Assembly (NCBI GenBank): GCA_003131625.1
Contig: PKVY01000110.1
Coordinates: 27,951 to 76,177 of the forward strand
Length of the DNA stretch: 48,227 nucleotides
Source of the DNA: Acidobacterium sp.
Lineage (GTDB): Bacteria; Acidobacteriota; Terriglobia; Terriglobales; Acidobacteriaceae
Direction of reading: 5' to 3'
Position 1 is the stretch's first letter; every line of letters begins with the position of its first letter. A model generated the notes under the pieces. That model was not told where the DNA came from and ran no database searches. It saw nothing but the letters and a program-made list of their open reading frames with translations. A program made the translations under genes and the position numbers. Shown one piece after another: positions 35,401-42,511 of this stretch.

Positions 35401-35958
35401 GATGCTTTCGTTGCTGCCCTGCGCGGACACGCCGTTGAACGACGGCACATTCGCCGAGACACCCGTGCCCAGCGTGGCCAGCGATATCATGCTCCGCCCG
35501 TTGGTGCCGATTTCCGTCAGCTGCTGCCCCGTAATCAGGTTGCTCACTTCGTTGGTTTCCGTTTGCAGATGGAGCGCGTTCGCCTGCACCGTCACCGTCG
35601 TGGTGCTCGACCCCAGCGCCAGAACCACGTCTTCCCGCACCGTCGCCGCCACATCCATTGTGATGCCGGTCTTCGTGTATGCCTCGAAGCCCGTCGCCGC
35701 CACCTTCAGGCTGTAAACGCCGTCGTGCAGCGCCGGAAAATCGTACAGCCCCGCGCCGTTGGTCGTGCCAGCTCGCACTTCGGCCGTGCTGGCGTTGGTC
35801 AGCGTGACCTTCGCATTGGGAACCACCGCACCGCTTGGATCCTTCACGGTCCCCGTCAGCTCCGCATTCTCCTGGGCCCACGATGTTCCGCACAAAAACA
35901 CGCCCACCGCCACAGCAGCGAGCAGGGATAGTGCGAGCCTCCTGATGCAACTCTTCAT
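32494..35958 (-). CDS. TonB-dependent receptor, Oar-like, with carboxypeptidase-regulatory N-terminal domain
   Basis: The 1154-residue outer-membrane protein has a signal peptide (MKSCIRRLALSLLAAVAVGV..., cut after SWAQ), a CarboxypepD_reg-like beta domain (about 30-115, ELTGTVKDPSGAVVPNAKV), a plug (about 125-235, FNGMRPGHNNWLLDGGEV) and a long beta-barrel ending in FGGKLLF. This is the receptor type greatly expanded in Acidobacteria and thought to take up oligosaccharides. The ATG at 35958 is set by GGAGG five bases before it; upstream codons are not coding. A promoter at 36048-36077 and a terminator at 32437-32472 frame it as a single transcript. Next to GH79 and catabolic genes, the ligand is probably a uronate-bearing glycan; inference. 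Confidence 0.93.
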   Translation of the reverse strand: MKSCIRRLALSLLAAVAVGVFLCGTSWAQENAELTGTVKDPSGAVVPNAKVTLTNASTAEVRAGTTNGAGLYDFPALHDGVYSLKVAATGFEAYTKTGITMDVAATVREDVVLALGSSTTTVTVQANALHLQTETNEVSNLITGQQLTEIGTNGRSMISLATLGTGVSANVPSFNGVSAQGSNESISFNGMRPGHNNWLLDGGEVYDRGSGGRPDVMPSPDVLAEFQTLDSNYQPDYGIASGGTMVMALKSGTKNFHGGVWEFNRNDDFDAENYFSKLSNTATPELRLNIFGGDIGGPLFIPGVYPKDKSRTFFFYSEEWRRYIQGANPTANNTIPSYDVPTAGAALTYKLPPGFKESPNSGICNAGQTAPCVPATTDPAKMTLYTQDGLVAGNSFPGGVIPSNLMDPNAVLFMKTGAIPVSNSTSASGSPQYVASPTQPTYVREDVVRIDHDITDRMHLMGHWIHDQMSQTYYPDMWSNDTYPTTGDVFGNPTWGTVIKLTQTISPTLLNETSINVNGNSINITPLGIYAQPSGWTQTGYFPGANNLLNRMPSVDLGAPLGTNWTINYWPWKNAFLDWQPRDDVSWTKGRHGLKFGFAYMRNDKNQQQQADTQGDYSFGTDFSGDSYINFLLGDADNFKQLQIIDMFHWLNNTYSFYGMDNWHLSSRLTLNLGLRYDALPHVYEKFNQTANFVPSLFSTSNEQFPAADGTLNPSGPGFANPTNAPVPFYLNGIGRPSVNGFPRGLVKNDYWTWQPRVGFAYDLRGNGKTVIRGGAGIFYERIQGNDIYGTDTNPPYAYQPTANSVEFTNPHTSAVTGQVASNPVFPASMGTLGYYYPNPGTAQYSLGVQQQIAPAIMAMVQYVGSGGWNQDDDRAINTLPLSDVTDREAVTKGANANLYRQFPGWAGITEDDNATNATYNSLQAALRMENKHGLTAQFAYTWAHEIDIQGDDLSTVSDPFNLRYDRASGTYDRRHNFEANYVYNIPFFMHADSFAERSLLGGWVFSGVTTFETGLPSNVTYGTDTLGLGGGTTNRPNLVGQVSGPKTRAAWFNTSAFAAPTAPWNGGGNNGFGTAGRNAVRGPGLDNWNLSLFKSFALTQNEGTRIEIRAESYNTFNHTEFSGLDLGFTDGNFGQVTSANDPRVFQFGGKLLF

Positions 35959-36047
35959 GAGAACCTCCGGAAAGTCTTTCTGGTTTATTTTCTTGTGACG
36001 CCGTATGACCCGAATTATGGCTTGAGGCGCAACTCCGAGCCGCGGCA

Positions 36048-36077
36048 TGTATAGTCCAACGGCAACATAGCTGTCAA
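36048..36077 (-). promoter_or_regulatory. Promoter of the TonB receptor gene
   Basis: On the minus strand TTGACA (36072-36077) and TATACA (36048-36053) are separated by 18 bases. The start would lie near 36040, giving an ~80-base leader that ends in GGAGG before the ATG. Confidence 0.65.
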
Positions 36078-36167
36078 ATTTCACGCGCCGCGACGATGTT
36101 GCAAAACCCAATAGTTAAGAGTTTTAGCCGACCATAGAGGGGCTGCGAGGCGGAGATTGCACCTTGT

Positions 36168-36360
36168 GGGGAAAACGATTACCCAAGGCCTTCGTTGTTA
36201 AGTTCGTTAACCCAACAGAACACCCGATTCTGCCGCGCATCATCGCTCTTTTCCTTCCGCGAATCCGCGCATCGAAGCGCCTCAATTGCAACCGCTAACA
36301 GGGAAAACGATTGCTCACCCGGGGCGCGACGCGCCCCAGCGGAAATGTAAGCGGTTGCTC
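36168..36360. promoter_or_regulatory. Cluster of LacI-family-like operator sequences
   Basis: Four sites share the core GnAAnCGnTTnC: GGGGAAAACGATTACCC (36168-36184, palindromic at most positions), TTGCAACCGCTAACA (36286-36300, weaker), GGGAAAACGATTGCTC (36301-36316) and TGTAAGCGGTTGCT (36346-36359). They lie in the 447-base gap (35959-36405) between the TonB receptor start and the murB end. LacI/GalR proteins bind such CG-centred sites. No LacI-type gene is in the window. The rest of the gap holds the receptor promoter and a hairpin; I see no gene. Confidence 0.55.
36321..36337 (-). terminator. Hairpin downstream of murB
   Basis: GGGGCGC-GAC-GCGCCCC is a perfect 7-bp stem 69 bases past the murB stop, without a T-run. 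It may end or stabilise the murB transcript. Confidence 0.4.
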
Positions 36361-36405
36361 CGATTGCCTTCGCTGACCCACTCCTCGGTGCCTGGCGCCA
36401 GGACT

Positions 36406-37431
36406 CTAGCCGCCGACCCACACCGGCTCGGGCTCGAGGCGCACTCCAAATTTCTGCTCCACTTTGGCCGCGATCAGATCGCGCAGCAGCACCATATCGC
36501 TGGCCGTCGCGTCGCCGCGGTTGATCAGCGCCAGCGTGTGCTTGTTGGAAATGCCCGCCGCGCCTTGCCCGAATCCCTTCTGAAATCCCGCCTGCTCCAC
36601 CAGCCACGCCGCCGGAATCTTCGCGTATCCTCGTGGAGCCGGATAGCAGGGAACCTGCAACGATGTTCTGGTCCCAATCTCGTCGTACTGCGCCTGCGGA
36701 ACCACCGGATTCTTGAAGAAGCTCCCCGCGCTGCGGCAATCCGGATCCCCCTCCACCAGAAGCATCCCTTTCTGATGCCGAATCTCCCGCACCGCCGCCG
36801 CCACTTCCGCCAGAGTCGGCGTATCTTGCCGGTCGTGAAAATAGCGCTTGAGATCCGGATACGACAACACGGGGAAAGCCTTCGGCCGCAGCCGGTACAC
36901 CACCCGCGTGACGATGAACCGGTCCCGATGCGTCGAGTTGAAAATGCTGCGCCGGTATGAAAATCCGCACGTCGCCGCCGGCAGCTCGCCGAAGGTCAGG
37001 TGATTCCGATCGAGGATGCGGACCGCTGTAATGGTCGTGGAAACTTCCTGCCCGTACGCGCCCACATTCTGCACCGGCGTTCCGCCCACCGTGCCCGGAA
37101 TCCCCGCCAGGCACTCGATGCCGCCGTAGCCGCGTTCAATAGCCAGCGAAACAAAGCTGTCCCAGTTCTCGCCCGCCGCAACACGAAAATAATTGCCGTC
37201 CTGCTCGACGCCCATCATCGCGACGTGCAGCACTACTCCGGGAAAACCCTCGTCGGACACCAGAACATTGCTGCCTGCCCCCAGCACAAACAGGGGCAGG
37301 CGATTTTCCCGCGCATAGCGCACCGCCTCCAGCACCGATGCCTCGTCGGTGGCCTCGACGAAATACCGCGCCGGCCCCCCGATACCAAAGGTCGTGTACG
37401 GGGCGAGCGGAACCTGTTCGCGAAGGAGCAT
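36406..37431 (-). CDS. murB: UDP-N-acetylenolpyruvoylglucosamine reductase
   Basis: The 341-residue FAD enzyme reduces UDP-GlcNAc-enolpyruvate to UDP-MurNAc, the second committed step of murein synthesis. FAD-binding blocks are TTFGIGGPARYFVEA, LGAGSNVLVSDEGF and LAGIPGTVGGTPVQNVGAYGQEV; the catalytic block is DCRSAGSFFKNPVV with the serine. It is of the longer, type I (E. coli-like) form, with the C-terminal GISNKHTLALINRG. The gene stands apart from other mur genes; its own promoter region is the REP-rich gap at 37432-37692. Confidence 0.96.
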   Translation of the reverse strand: MLLREQVPLAPYTTFGIGGPARYFVEATDEASVLEAVRYARENRLPLFVLGAGSNVLVSDEGFPGVVLHVAMMGVEQDGNYFRVAAGENWDSFVSLAIERGYGGIECLAGIPGTVGGTPVQNVGAYGQEVSTTITAVRILDRNHLTFGELPAATCGFSYRRSIFNSTHRDRFIVTRVVYRLRPKAFPVLSYPDLKRYFHDRQDTPTLAEVAAAVREIRHQKGMLLVEGDPDCRSAGSFFKNPVVPQAQYDEIGTRTSLQVPCYPAPRGYAKIPAAWLVEQAGFQKGFGQGAAGISNKHTLALINRGDATASDMVLLRDLIAAKVEQKFGVRLEPEPVWVGG

Positions 37432-37451
37432 TCCCTTGAGATATATCAGTC

Positions 37452-37613
37452 CATCGCCACTGCCGAACAGTGGCGATGAACAGGGTCATCCTGAGCCAGG
37501 GTTGGCGCGCAGGCGCCAGCCAGTCGAAGGACAATCGCCGATGTGTCGCGGCGGCGATTGGCAAGGTCATCCTGAGCCAGGACTGGCGCGTTCGCGCCAG
37601 TCAGCCGAAGGAC
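37452..37613. repeat. REP-like hairpin cluster
   Basis: An 11-bp perfect hairpin CATCGCCACTG-CCGAA-CAGTGGCGATG (37452-37478) is followed by two copies of a ~49-bp element (37484-37532 and 37565-37613), each starting GGTCATCCTGAGCCAGG and ending GAAGGAC, each with a strong inner palindrome (second copy: CTGGCGCG-TT-CGCGCCAG). Between them is CAATCGCCG...CGGCGATTG. The cluster lies between divergent murB and bacilliredoxin genes. Confidence 0.85.
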
Positions 37614-37692
37614 GGTGGCGTCAGCCGGATACGCCCCGTACAATGGTGATGTGGTTGTGCCAAAGTTCTGATCCCCGAAGGAGAACCGCCAA

Positions 37693-38118
37693 ATGTATCC
37701 CGAAGTTATGCTCATCCCCATGCGCGAGGAGCTGACCCGCGCCGGCATCGCCGAGGCGCGCAGCGCCGAAGCCGTGGATGCCGCGGTCGCCAGTCCCGGC
37801 ACCACCATGCTGGTCGTCAATTCAATTTGTGGCTGCGCCGCCGGAAAGATGCGCCCTGGTGTGCGCCTCGCGCTGCGCAACCCGGTTACACCGGACCGCT
37901 CCGTCACGGTTTTCGCCGGGCAGGACCGCGAGGCCACCGAGCGAGCACGCTCCTACTTTGAGGGCAATCCGCCCACCTCGCCCGCGGTTGCGATTCTCCG
38001 CGACGGCAAGCTCGTCTACCTGATGCAGCGCTTCGTCATCGAGAACAGCACGCCCCAGGTGATCGCCGATGAGCTCGCCCGCGCCTTCAACGAACTTTGC
38101 GCGAAGCAGGCGGTCTAG
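37693..38118 (+). CDS. Bacilliredoxin (BrxA/BrxB, YphP/YqiW family)
   Basis: The 141-residue thiol protein has the unusual CGC motif (Cys46-Gly47-Cys48, NSICGCAAGKMRPG) of bacilliredoxins, which remove bacillithiol from proteins. The start is set by AAGGAG nine bases upstream. Family length fits. It ends with a clear terminator. No bacillithiol synthesis genes are visible here; many acidobacteria are thought to make this thiol, but that was not checked. Confidence 0.93.
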   Translation: MYPEVMLIPMREELTRAGIAEARSAEAVDAAVASPGTTMLVVNSICGCAAGKMRPGVRLALRNPVTPDRSVTVFAGQDREATERARSYFEGNPPTSPAVAILRDGKLVYLMQRFVIENSTPQVIADELARAFNELCAKQAV

Positions 38119-38140
38119 ACACTCACTCGCTCCGGACACG

Positions 38141-38171
38141 AAAGGCTGCGCCCTCGAGCGCAGCCTTTTTT
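38141..38171 (+). terminator. Rho-independent terminator of the bacilliredoxin gene
   Basis: GGCTGCGC-CCTCGA-GCGCAGCC (stem of 8, extended by AAA/TTT) is followed by six T. The outer arms GACACGAAA and TTTCGTGTC also pair, so it may work for the convergent diguanylate cyclase gene as well. Confidence 0.9.
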
Positions 38172-38187
38172 CGTGTCGGAAAAGTTT

Positions 38188-39387
38188 TCAGGAATGGGGA
38201 AGGAAGGAGCCGGCCGTCTCGAACTCATCGTCCGATGCGCGATACACGCTCACCAGGTTGCGCCCCTCGCGCTTGGAGCGATACAAAGCCTCGTCCGAGC
38301 GCAGCAGCAGTTCCGTCACCGTATCCCTGGGCTCGCTCACCGCTACGCCGATGCTGGCCGTCAGCCTCACGCTTCCCGGCAGCCCCGACAGATTCGCGAT
38401 CTGCATGCGAATGCGTTCCGCCGCGGCCTGCGACTCGTCGGTGCCCGCGTTCCGCAGCAGAACCACGAACTCCTCCCCGCCGTAGCGCGCCAGTACGTCT
38501 GAGGGCCGGGTTCCGTCGCGCAGGGTCAGCGCAATCCGCCGCAGCACGTCGTCTCCCGCAAAATGGCCCAGCGAATCGTTCACCTGTTTGAAGTAGTCCA
38601 GGTCCATGAGCATGATGCCCAGCAGCCCGCCCGCCCGATCGCAGCGCAGCAGCTCCCGCCGCAGGATTTCCTCGAAGGCCCGGCGATTCAGCAGCCCGGT
38701 CAGGGAATCCGTCTGCGCCATCTTGTGCAGATCCAGCCGGTGCACCGTCAGCGCCAGCCACAGCAGGCCGATCACTGTTGCCAGAGCCAGAACCATCGAC
38801 AAATAACTGAAGCCGACGTTCATCAGATCCGGATGGATGAAATTCGTTCGTTGGTCCGCGGTCGCCTGAGCTTCAAACAGGCACCAGGCGACCTGCAGCA
38901 TGGTCGCCAGGATCAGCAGCCAGGCGCATGCGCGGGCAGGCTGGCGATGCTCCGCGTCGCTGTGCTTGCGGAACAGCATCACCGAAGTGGAGAGGAAGAT
39001 GCAGCCCAGAACCGTGGCATGGATCACCAGCCGCGCGATCACCAGGTCATGCGCGTAGGTGAACCACACAAACAGCGGCAAAGCCGGAATCAGGATGCCC
39101 GCCGGCCACGGGAAAATGCGCGAATCGGTCTCCAGAATGTCCGCCGCCGCGAGATACAGAAACATCGCGCCCGCAAACAACAGGAAATTCGAAACCACGA
39201 TACTCAGCAGGGCCGGCGTCCAGGGACGCAGCCCGATCAACAGCACCCCGAACAACGCGCACAGGATGAACCACGTGAGCTGCCGGCTGCCATGCAGATC
39301 GGGAGTGCTGCGCCGAACCCCCCGGAATCCAACCAGCATCAGCACCAGAGCCGCTGCGTAACCGCACATCAAAAAAGGCGTATACAT
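38188..39387 (-). CDS. Membrane diguanylate cyclase (GGDEF)
   Basis: The 399-residue protein has six to seven N-terminal transmembrane helices (about 1-210) and a C-terminal GGDEF domain (about 225-385). The active site reads GGEEF, which is catalytically competent, and an inhibitory-site RPSD (RxxD) lies five residues before it, so product inhibition by c-di-GMP is expected. DSLTGLLNRRAFEE and DLDYFKQVNDSLGHFAGD are the other signature blocks. The longer frame to 39525 lacks protein-like sequence; the ATG at 39387 (MYTPFLMCG) starts at the first helix. The signal sensed by the membrane part is unknown. Confidence 0.92.
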   Translation of the reverse strand: MYTPFLMCGYAAALVLMLVGFRGVRRSTPDLHGSRQLTWFILCALFGVLLIGLRPWTPALLSIVVSNFLLFAGAMFLYLAAADILETDSRIFPWPAGILIPALPLFVWFTYAHDLVIARLVIHATVLGCIFLSTSVMLFRKHSDAEHRQPARACAWLLILATMLQVAWCLFEAQATADQRTNFIHPDLMNVGFSYLSMVLALATVIGLLWLALTVHRLDLHKMAQTDSLTGLLNRRAFEEILRRELLRCDRAGGLLGIMLMDLDYFKQVNDSLGHFAGDDVLRRIALTLRDGTRPSDVLARYGGEEFVVLLRNAGTDESQAAAERIRMQIANLSGLPGSVRLTASIGVAVSEPRDTVTELLLRSDEALYRSKREGRNLVSVYRASDDEFETAGSFLPHS

Positions 39388-39604
39388 GGGTGCTTCTTTC
39401 AGACACCTCCAGCTACCGTACGCACGGCGTCCCGCACACACAGGGCGTATCGTCGTACCTGCAGCGCATCGGGAAAATTCGATTAAGGATTGCATATCGA
39501 ACCGCGCAAAGTCACCAGGAAACACGCCCCGGAACCCGATCGCGCATGGCTAATCCGTGTCAGACGGAATCACCCGCGCAGGGGCCCCGCTGTTCCGTAA
39601 ATCG

Positions 39605-40153
39605 ATGAGTCCTTTGGGGAAACATCGCATCGTCCTCGTCTCCGGTCCGCCCGCCTCCGGCAAGACCACCCTCGCGCGGCCGCTCGCCGAACGCCTCGGC
39701 TTCGCGCTCCTCACCAAAGACGACATCAAGGAAACCCTCTTCACCGCCATGCAAGGCCCTCCCGGCGACGTCGAGTTCTCCAGCAAGATTGGCGCAGCCT
39801 CCATGGATCTGCTCTGGGCGCTCGCGCCGCACTGCCCGGCAGTCGTGCTCGAGGCGAACTTCCGCACCCAGAGCCCATACGAGCGCGCCAAAGTCACGGC
39901 CCTTGCAGAAGCCGGCGCGCAGATCGTCGAAGTCTATTGCCGCCTTCCTCGCGAAGAAGCCTCCCGCCGTTTCGCCGAACGCGCCCGTCAGCAGCGCCAC
40001 CACCCTGCGCACGCCCTCGCTGCAATGCCTCCCGACCGCATGATCGAGTACGAAGAACCCTTCGCCCTCAGCCCTGTCCTGGAAGTCGACACCACCCGCC
40101 CCATCGACATCGAAGCGCTGGCCAGGCAGATCGAAGCGACACGGACGCGATAA
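39605..40153 (+). CDS. Small P-loop kinase (AAA_33/zeta-toxin-like family)
   Basis: The 182-residue protein (start at ATG 39605; ATG 39557 is also in frame) has Walker A GPPASGKTT near residues 14-22, an ALLTKDDIKETL block and LEANFR, in the pattern of the AAA_33/zeta-like small-molecule or protein kinases. Its C-terminal part DRMIEYEEPFALSPVLEVDT is typical of this group. No antitoxin gene is visible upstream, so a toxin role is not supported. A small gene follows nine bases later. Confidence 0.8.
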   Translation: MSPLGKHRIVLVSGPPASGKTTLARPLAERLGFALLTKDDIKETLFTAMQGPPGDVEFSSKIGAASMDLLWALAPHCPAVVLEANFRTQSPYERAKVTALAEAGAQIVEVYCRLPREEASRRFAERARQQRHHPAHALAAMPPDRMIEYEEPFALSPVLEVDTTRPIDIEALARQIEATRTR

Positions 40154-40162
40154 CATTGAGCG

Positions 40163-40394
<232 letters not shown>

Positions 40395-40453
40395 TTCGCT
40401 CCCAGCTCCCGACTCCAAGGCTCCCGGCTCTCTCCTGTACCCTGTAAATACCC

Positions 40454-42250
40454 ATGCATCGCTGGTCCAAGCTCTTCATTCCCACCCTGCGCGAAGCTCC
40501 GGCAGACGCCGAAGTCGCCAGCCATAAATTTCTCGTCCGCTCCGGATACATCCGGCAGCTCGGCGCCGGCATTTACTCCTACCTCTTCCTCGGCCAGCGC
40601 TCTATCAACCGCATCATCGCCATCGTCCGCGAAGAAATGGATCGCATCGGCCAGGAATTCTTCCTCCCCGCCATCCATCCCGCCGACCTCTGGCGCGAGT
40701 CCGGCCGCTGGACCATCATGGGCGACGCTATGTTCCGCCTCAAAGACCGCAAAGGTGCCGACCTCTGCCTCGGGATGACCCATGAAGAGGTCATGACCGA
40801 CATCGCCCGCAACGAGCTCCACAGCTACAAGCAGCTCCCGCAGACCTGGTACCAGATCCAGACCAAATTCCGCGACGAGCCCCGCCCCAGGTCCGGCCTC
40901 CTCCGCGTGCGCCAGTTCATCATGAAGGACAGCTATTCCTTCGACCTCGACGAGGCCGGGCTCGATCGCAGCTACAAGCTCCACGATGGAGCCTACCGCG
41001 CCATCTTCACCCGCTCCGGGTTGAACTTCGTCGTCGTCGAGGCGGACTCCGGCGCCATGGGCGGTTCGCAGTCGCAGGAATTCATGGTCTACAGCGATGC
41101 GGGCGAAGACCTCATCGCCAGCTGCGCTGCCTGCGGCTACGCCGCCAACCTTGAGAAAGCAACTTCGCGCCTCGCGCCCGTCAAAGAAATGGCCGCCACT
41201 GGCGACGGCAAACCCGAACTCGTTTCCACACCCGGCCAGGCCGCCATCGCCGACGTCGCAAAGTTCTTCTCGATCGAGCCCAGCTCCGACATCAAGTGCG
41301 TCGCCTACATGGCAACCGTCCCGGCGAAGAACAGCGATCCGAAGAAGGGCCCGCAGAGCGCGTCGATCCCCGTCGTCGCCTTCCTCCGTGGCGATCACTT
41401 CGTCAACGAAACCAAGCTCCTCAAAGTCGTCGGCGCAACCGAGCTGCGCCCCATGGGTCCCGAGGAACTCGAAAAATATCTCCACGCCCCGGCTGGATAC
41501 TTAGGTCCCGTCGGCCTGAAGCCGAAGAAAGACCTGAGCCCGGACCTCTCCGCATTCGCCGATGAGGAGGTCGTCGTCATCCTCGATCCCGGCCTCGAGA
41601 ATCGCCAGAACCTCGTCTGTGGCGCCAATAAGCTCGACTACCATTACCGCAACGTCGTCCCCGGACGCGACTTCTCCTGGACCAAAATCGCCGACATCCG
41701 TAACGTCCTCGAAGGCGAAGGCTGTCCCAACTGTGGTCAGCCCCTGCACGTCGCCAAAGCCGTCGAAGTCGGCCACATCTTCAAGCTCGGCGATCGCTAT
41801 ACCGACAAGATGGGCGTGCGCGTCCTCGACTCCAACGGCAAAGAAGTCACGCCCATCATGGGCTGCTACGGCATCGGCATCGAGCGCATCCTCACCGCCG
41901 CCATCGAGCAGGGCAACGACGCCAACGGCTTTTGGCTCCCGCGCTCCATCGCGCCCTTTGACGTCGTCGTCACCATCACCAACGTCTCTGACCCCGCCCT
42001 CAACGCCACCGGCGAAAAAATCGCAGCGGAACTGGAGGCCGCTGGCTTCGATGTTCTCCTCGACGACCGCGACGAGCGCGCAGGCGTAAAATTTAAGGAT
42101 GCGGACCTGATCGGCGTCCCGTATCGCATCACCGTCGGCAAAAAAGCCGCGGAAGGGAAGGTCGAGCTGCTCACCCGCGCGACCGCATCCGGACGCGACG
42201 TTGCCATCGCCGATGTGGCGCAGGAACTCAGCAACTTGGCGAGGAACTGA
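40454..42250 (+). CDS. proS: Prolyl-tRNA synthetase (bacterial type)
   Basis: The 598-residue class II synthetase charges tRNA-Pro. Motif 2 is [26 protein letters not shown] and motif 3 is [17 protein letters not shown]. The inserted editing (INS) domain lies between, about residues 230-410, with [13 protein letters not shown] before it. The C-terminal anticodon-binding domain ends the protein. Length fits the bacterial group with INS. It precedes a large intergenic stretch and the PBP gene, without obvious coupling. Confidence 0.97.
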   Translation: MHRWSKLFIPTLREAPADAEVASHKFLVRSGYIRQLGAGIYSYLFLGQRSINRIIAIVREEMDRIGQEFFLPAIHPADLWRESGRWTIMGDAMFRLKDRKGADLCLGMTHEEVMTDIARNELHSYKQLPQTWYQIQTKFRDEPRPRSGLLRVRQFIMKDSYSFDLDEAGLDRSYKLHDGAYRAIFTRSGLNFVVVEADSGAMGGSQSQEFMVYSDAGEDLIASCAACGYAANLEKATSRLAPVKEMAATGDGKPELVSTPGQAAIADVAKFFSIEPSSDIKCVAYMATVPAKNSDPKKGPQSASIPVVAFLRGDHFVNETKLLKVVGATELRPMGPEELEKYLHAPAGYLGPVGLKPKKDLSPDLSAFADEEVVVILDPGLENRQNLVCGANKLDYHYRNVVPGRDFSWTKIADIRNVLEGEGCPNCGQPLHVAKAVEVGHIFKLGDRYTDKMGVRVLDSNGKEVTPIMGCYGIGIERILTAAIEQGNDANGFWLPRSIAPFDVVVTITNVSDPALNATGEKIAAELEAAGFDVLLDDRDERAGVKFKDADLIGVPYRITVGKKAAEGKVELLTRATASGRDVAIADVAQELSNLARN

Positions 42251-42288
42251 CGCGAATGCAAGAGGCCTTGGCTTTTTCCCGAGGCTGC

Positions 42289-42323
42289 GTGTCCAAAACG
42301 ACACGCCGTGTCTGCCGGGACAC
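42289..42323. repeat. Two-tier inverted repeat after proS
   Basis: Outer stem GTGTCC/GGACAC and inner stem GACAC-GCC-GTGTC form a two-tier hairpin followed by AAAAAA. There is no T-run on the plus strand. It could be the proS 3' end structure or an operator (four GTGTC/GACAC half-sites). The following ~190 bases to the PBP gene contain several short GC-rich hairpins but no gene. Confidence 0.5.
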
Positions 42324-42511
42324 AAAAAAGCGGCATGGACAACAGCTAAGGCGTTTGTTATCAGTGAAGGAGAATGGCTCCCATCGTGCAGAAATCAGGG
42401 TATCCGGCCCGGAAAACCGGCGCCGCACAGCAAAGGCCAGGGCAAATGCCCGTTTCTGCATCCGAGTGGCGTATCTGAGTGGTCTGATACTGGGGAAGGC
42501 TCGCAATCGTT

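Noticed and set aside
36321-36337. Perfect Rho-independent terminator after murB
   Set aside because: Stem is perfect but no T-run follows on either strand; kept only as a low-confidence hairpin.
39557-40153. Zeta toxin-antitoxin module
   Set aside because: No epsilon-like antitoxin upstream; fold group includes many housekeeping kinases.
42395-42490. c-di-GMP or other riboswitch before the PBP gene
   Set aside because: Some GCACAG/GGGCAAA-like pieces are present, but the conserved core and stem pairing of the GEMM riboswitch are not.
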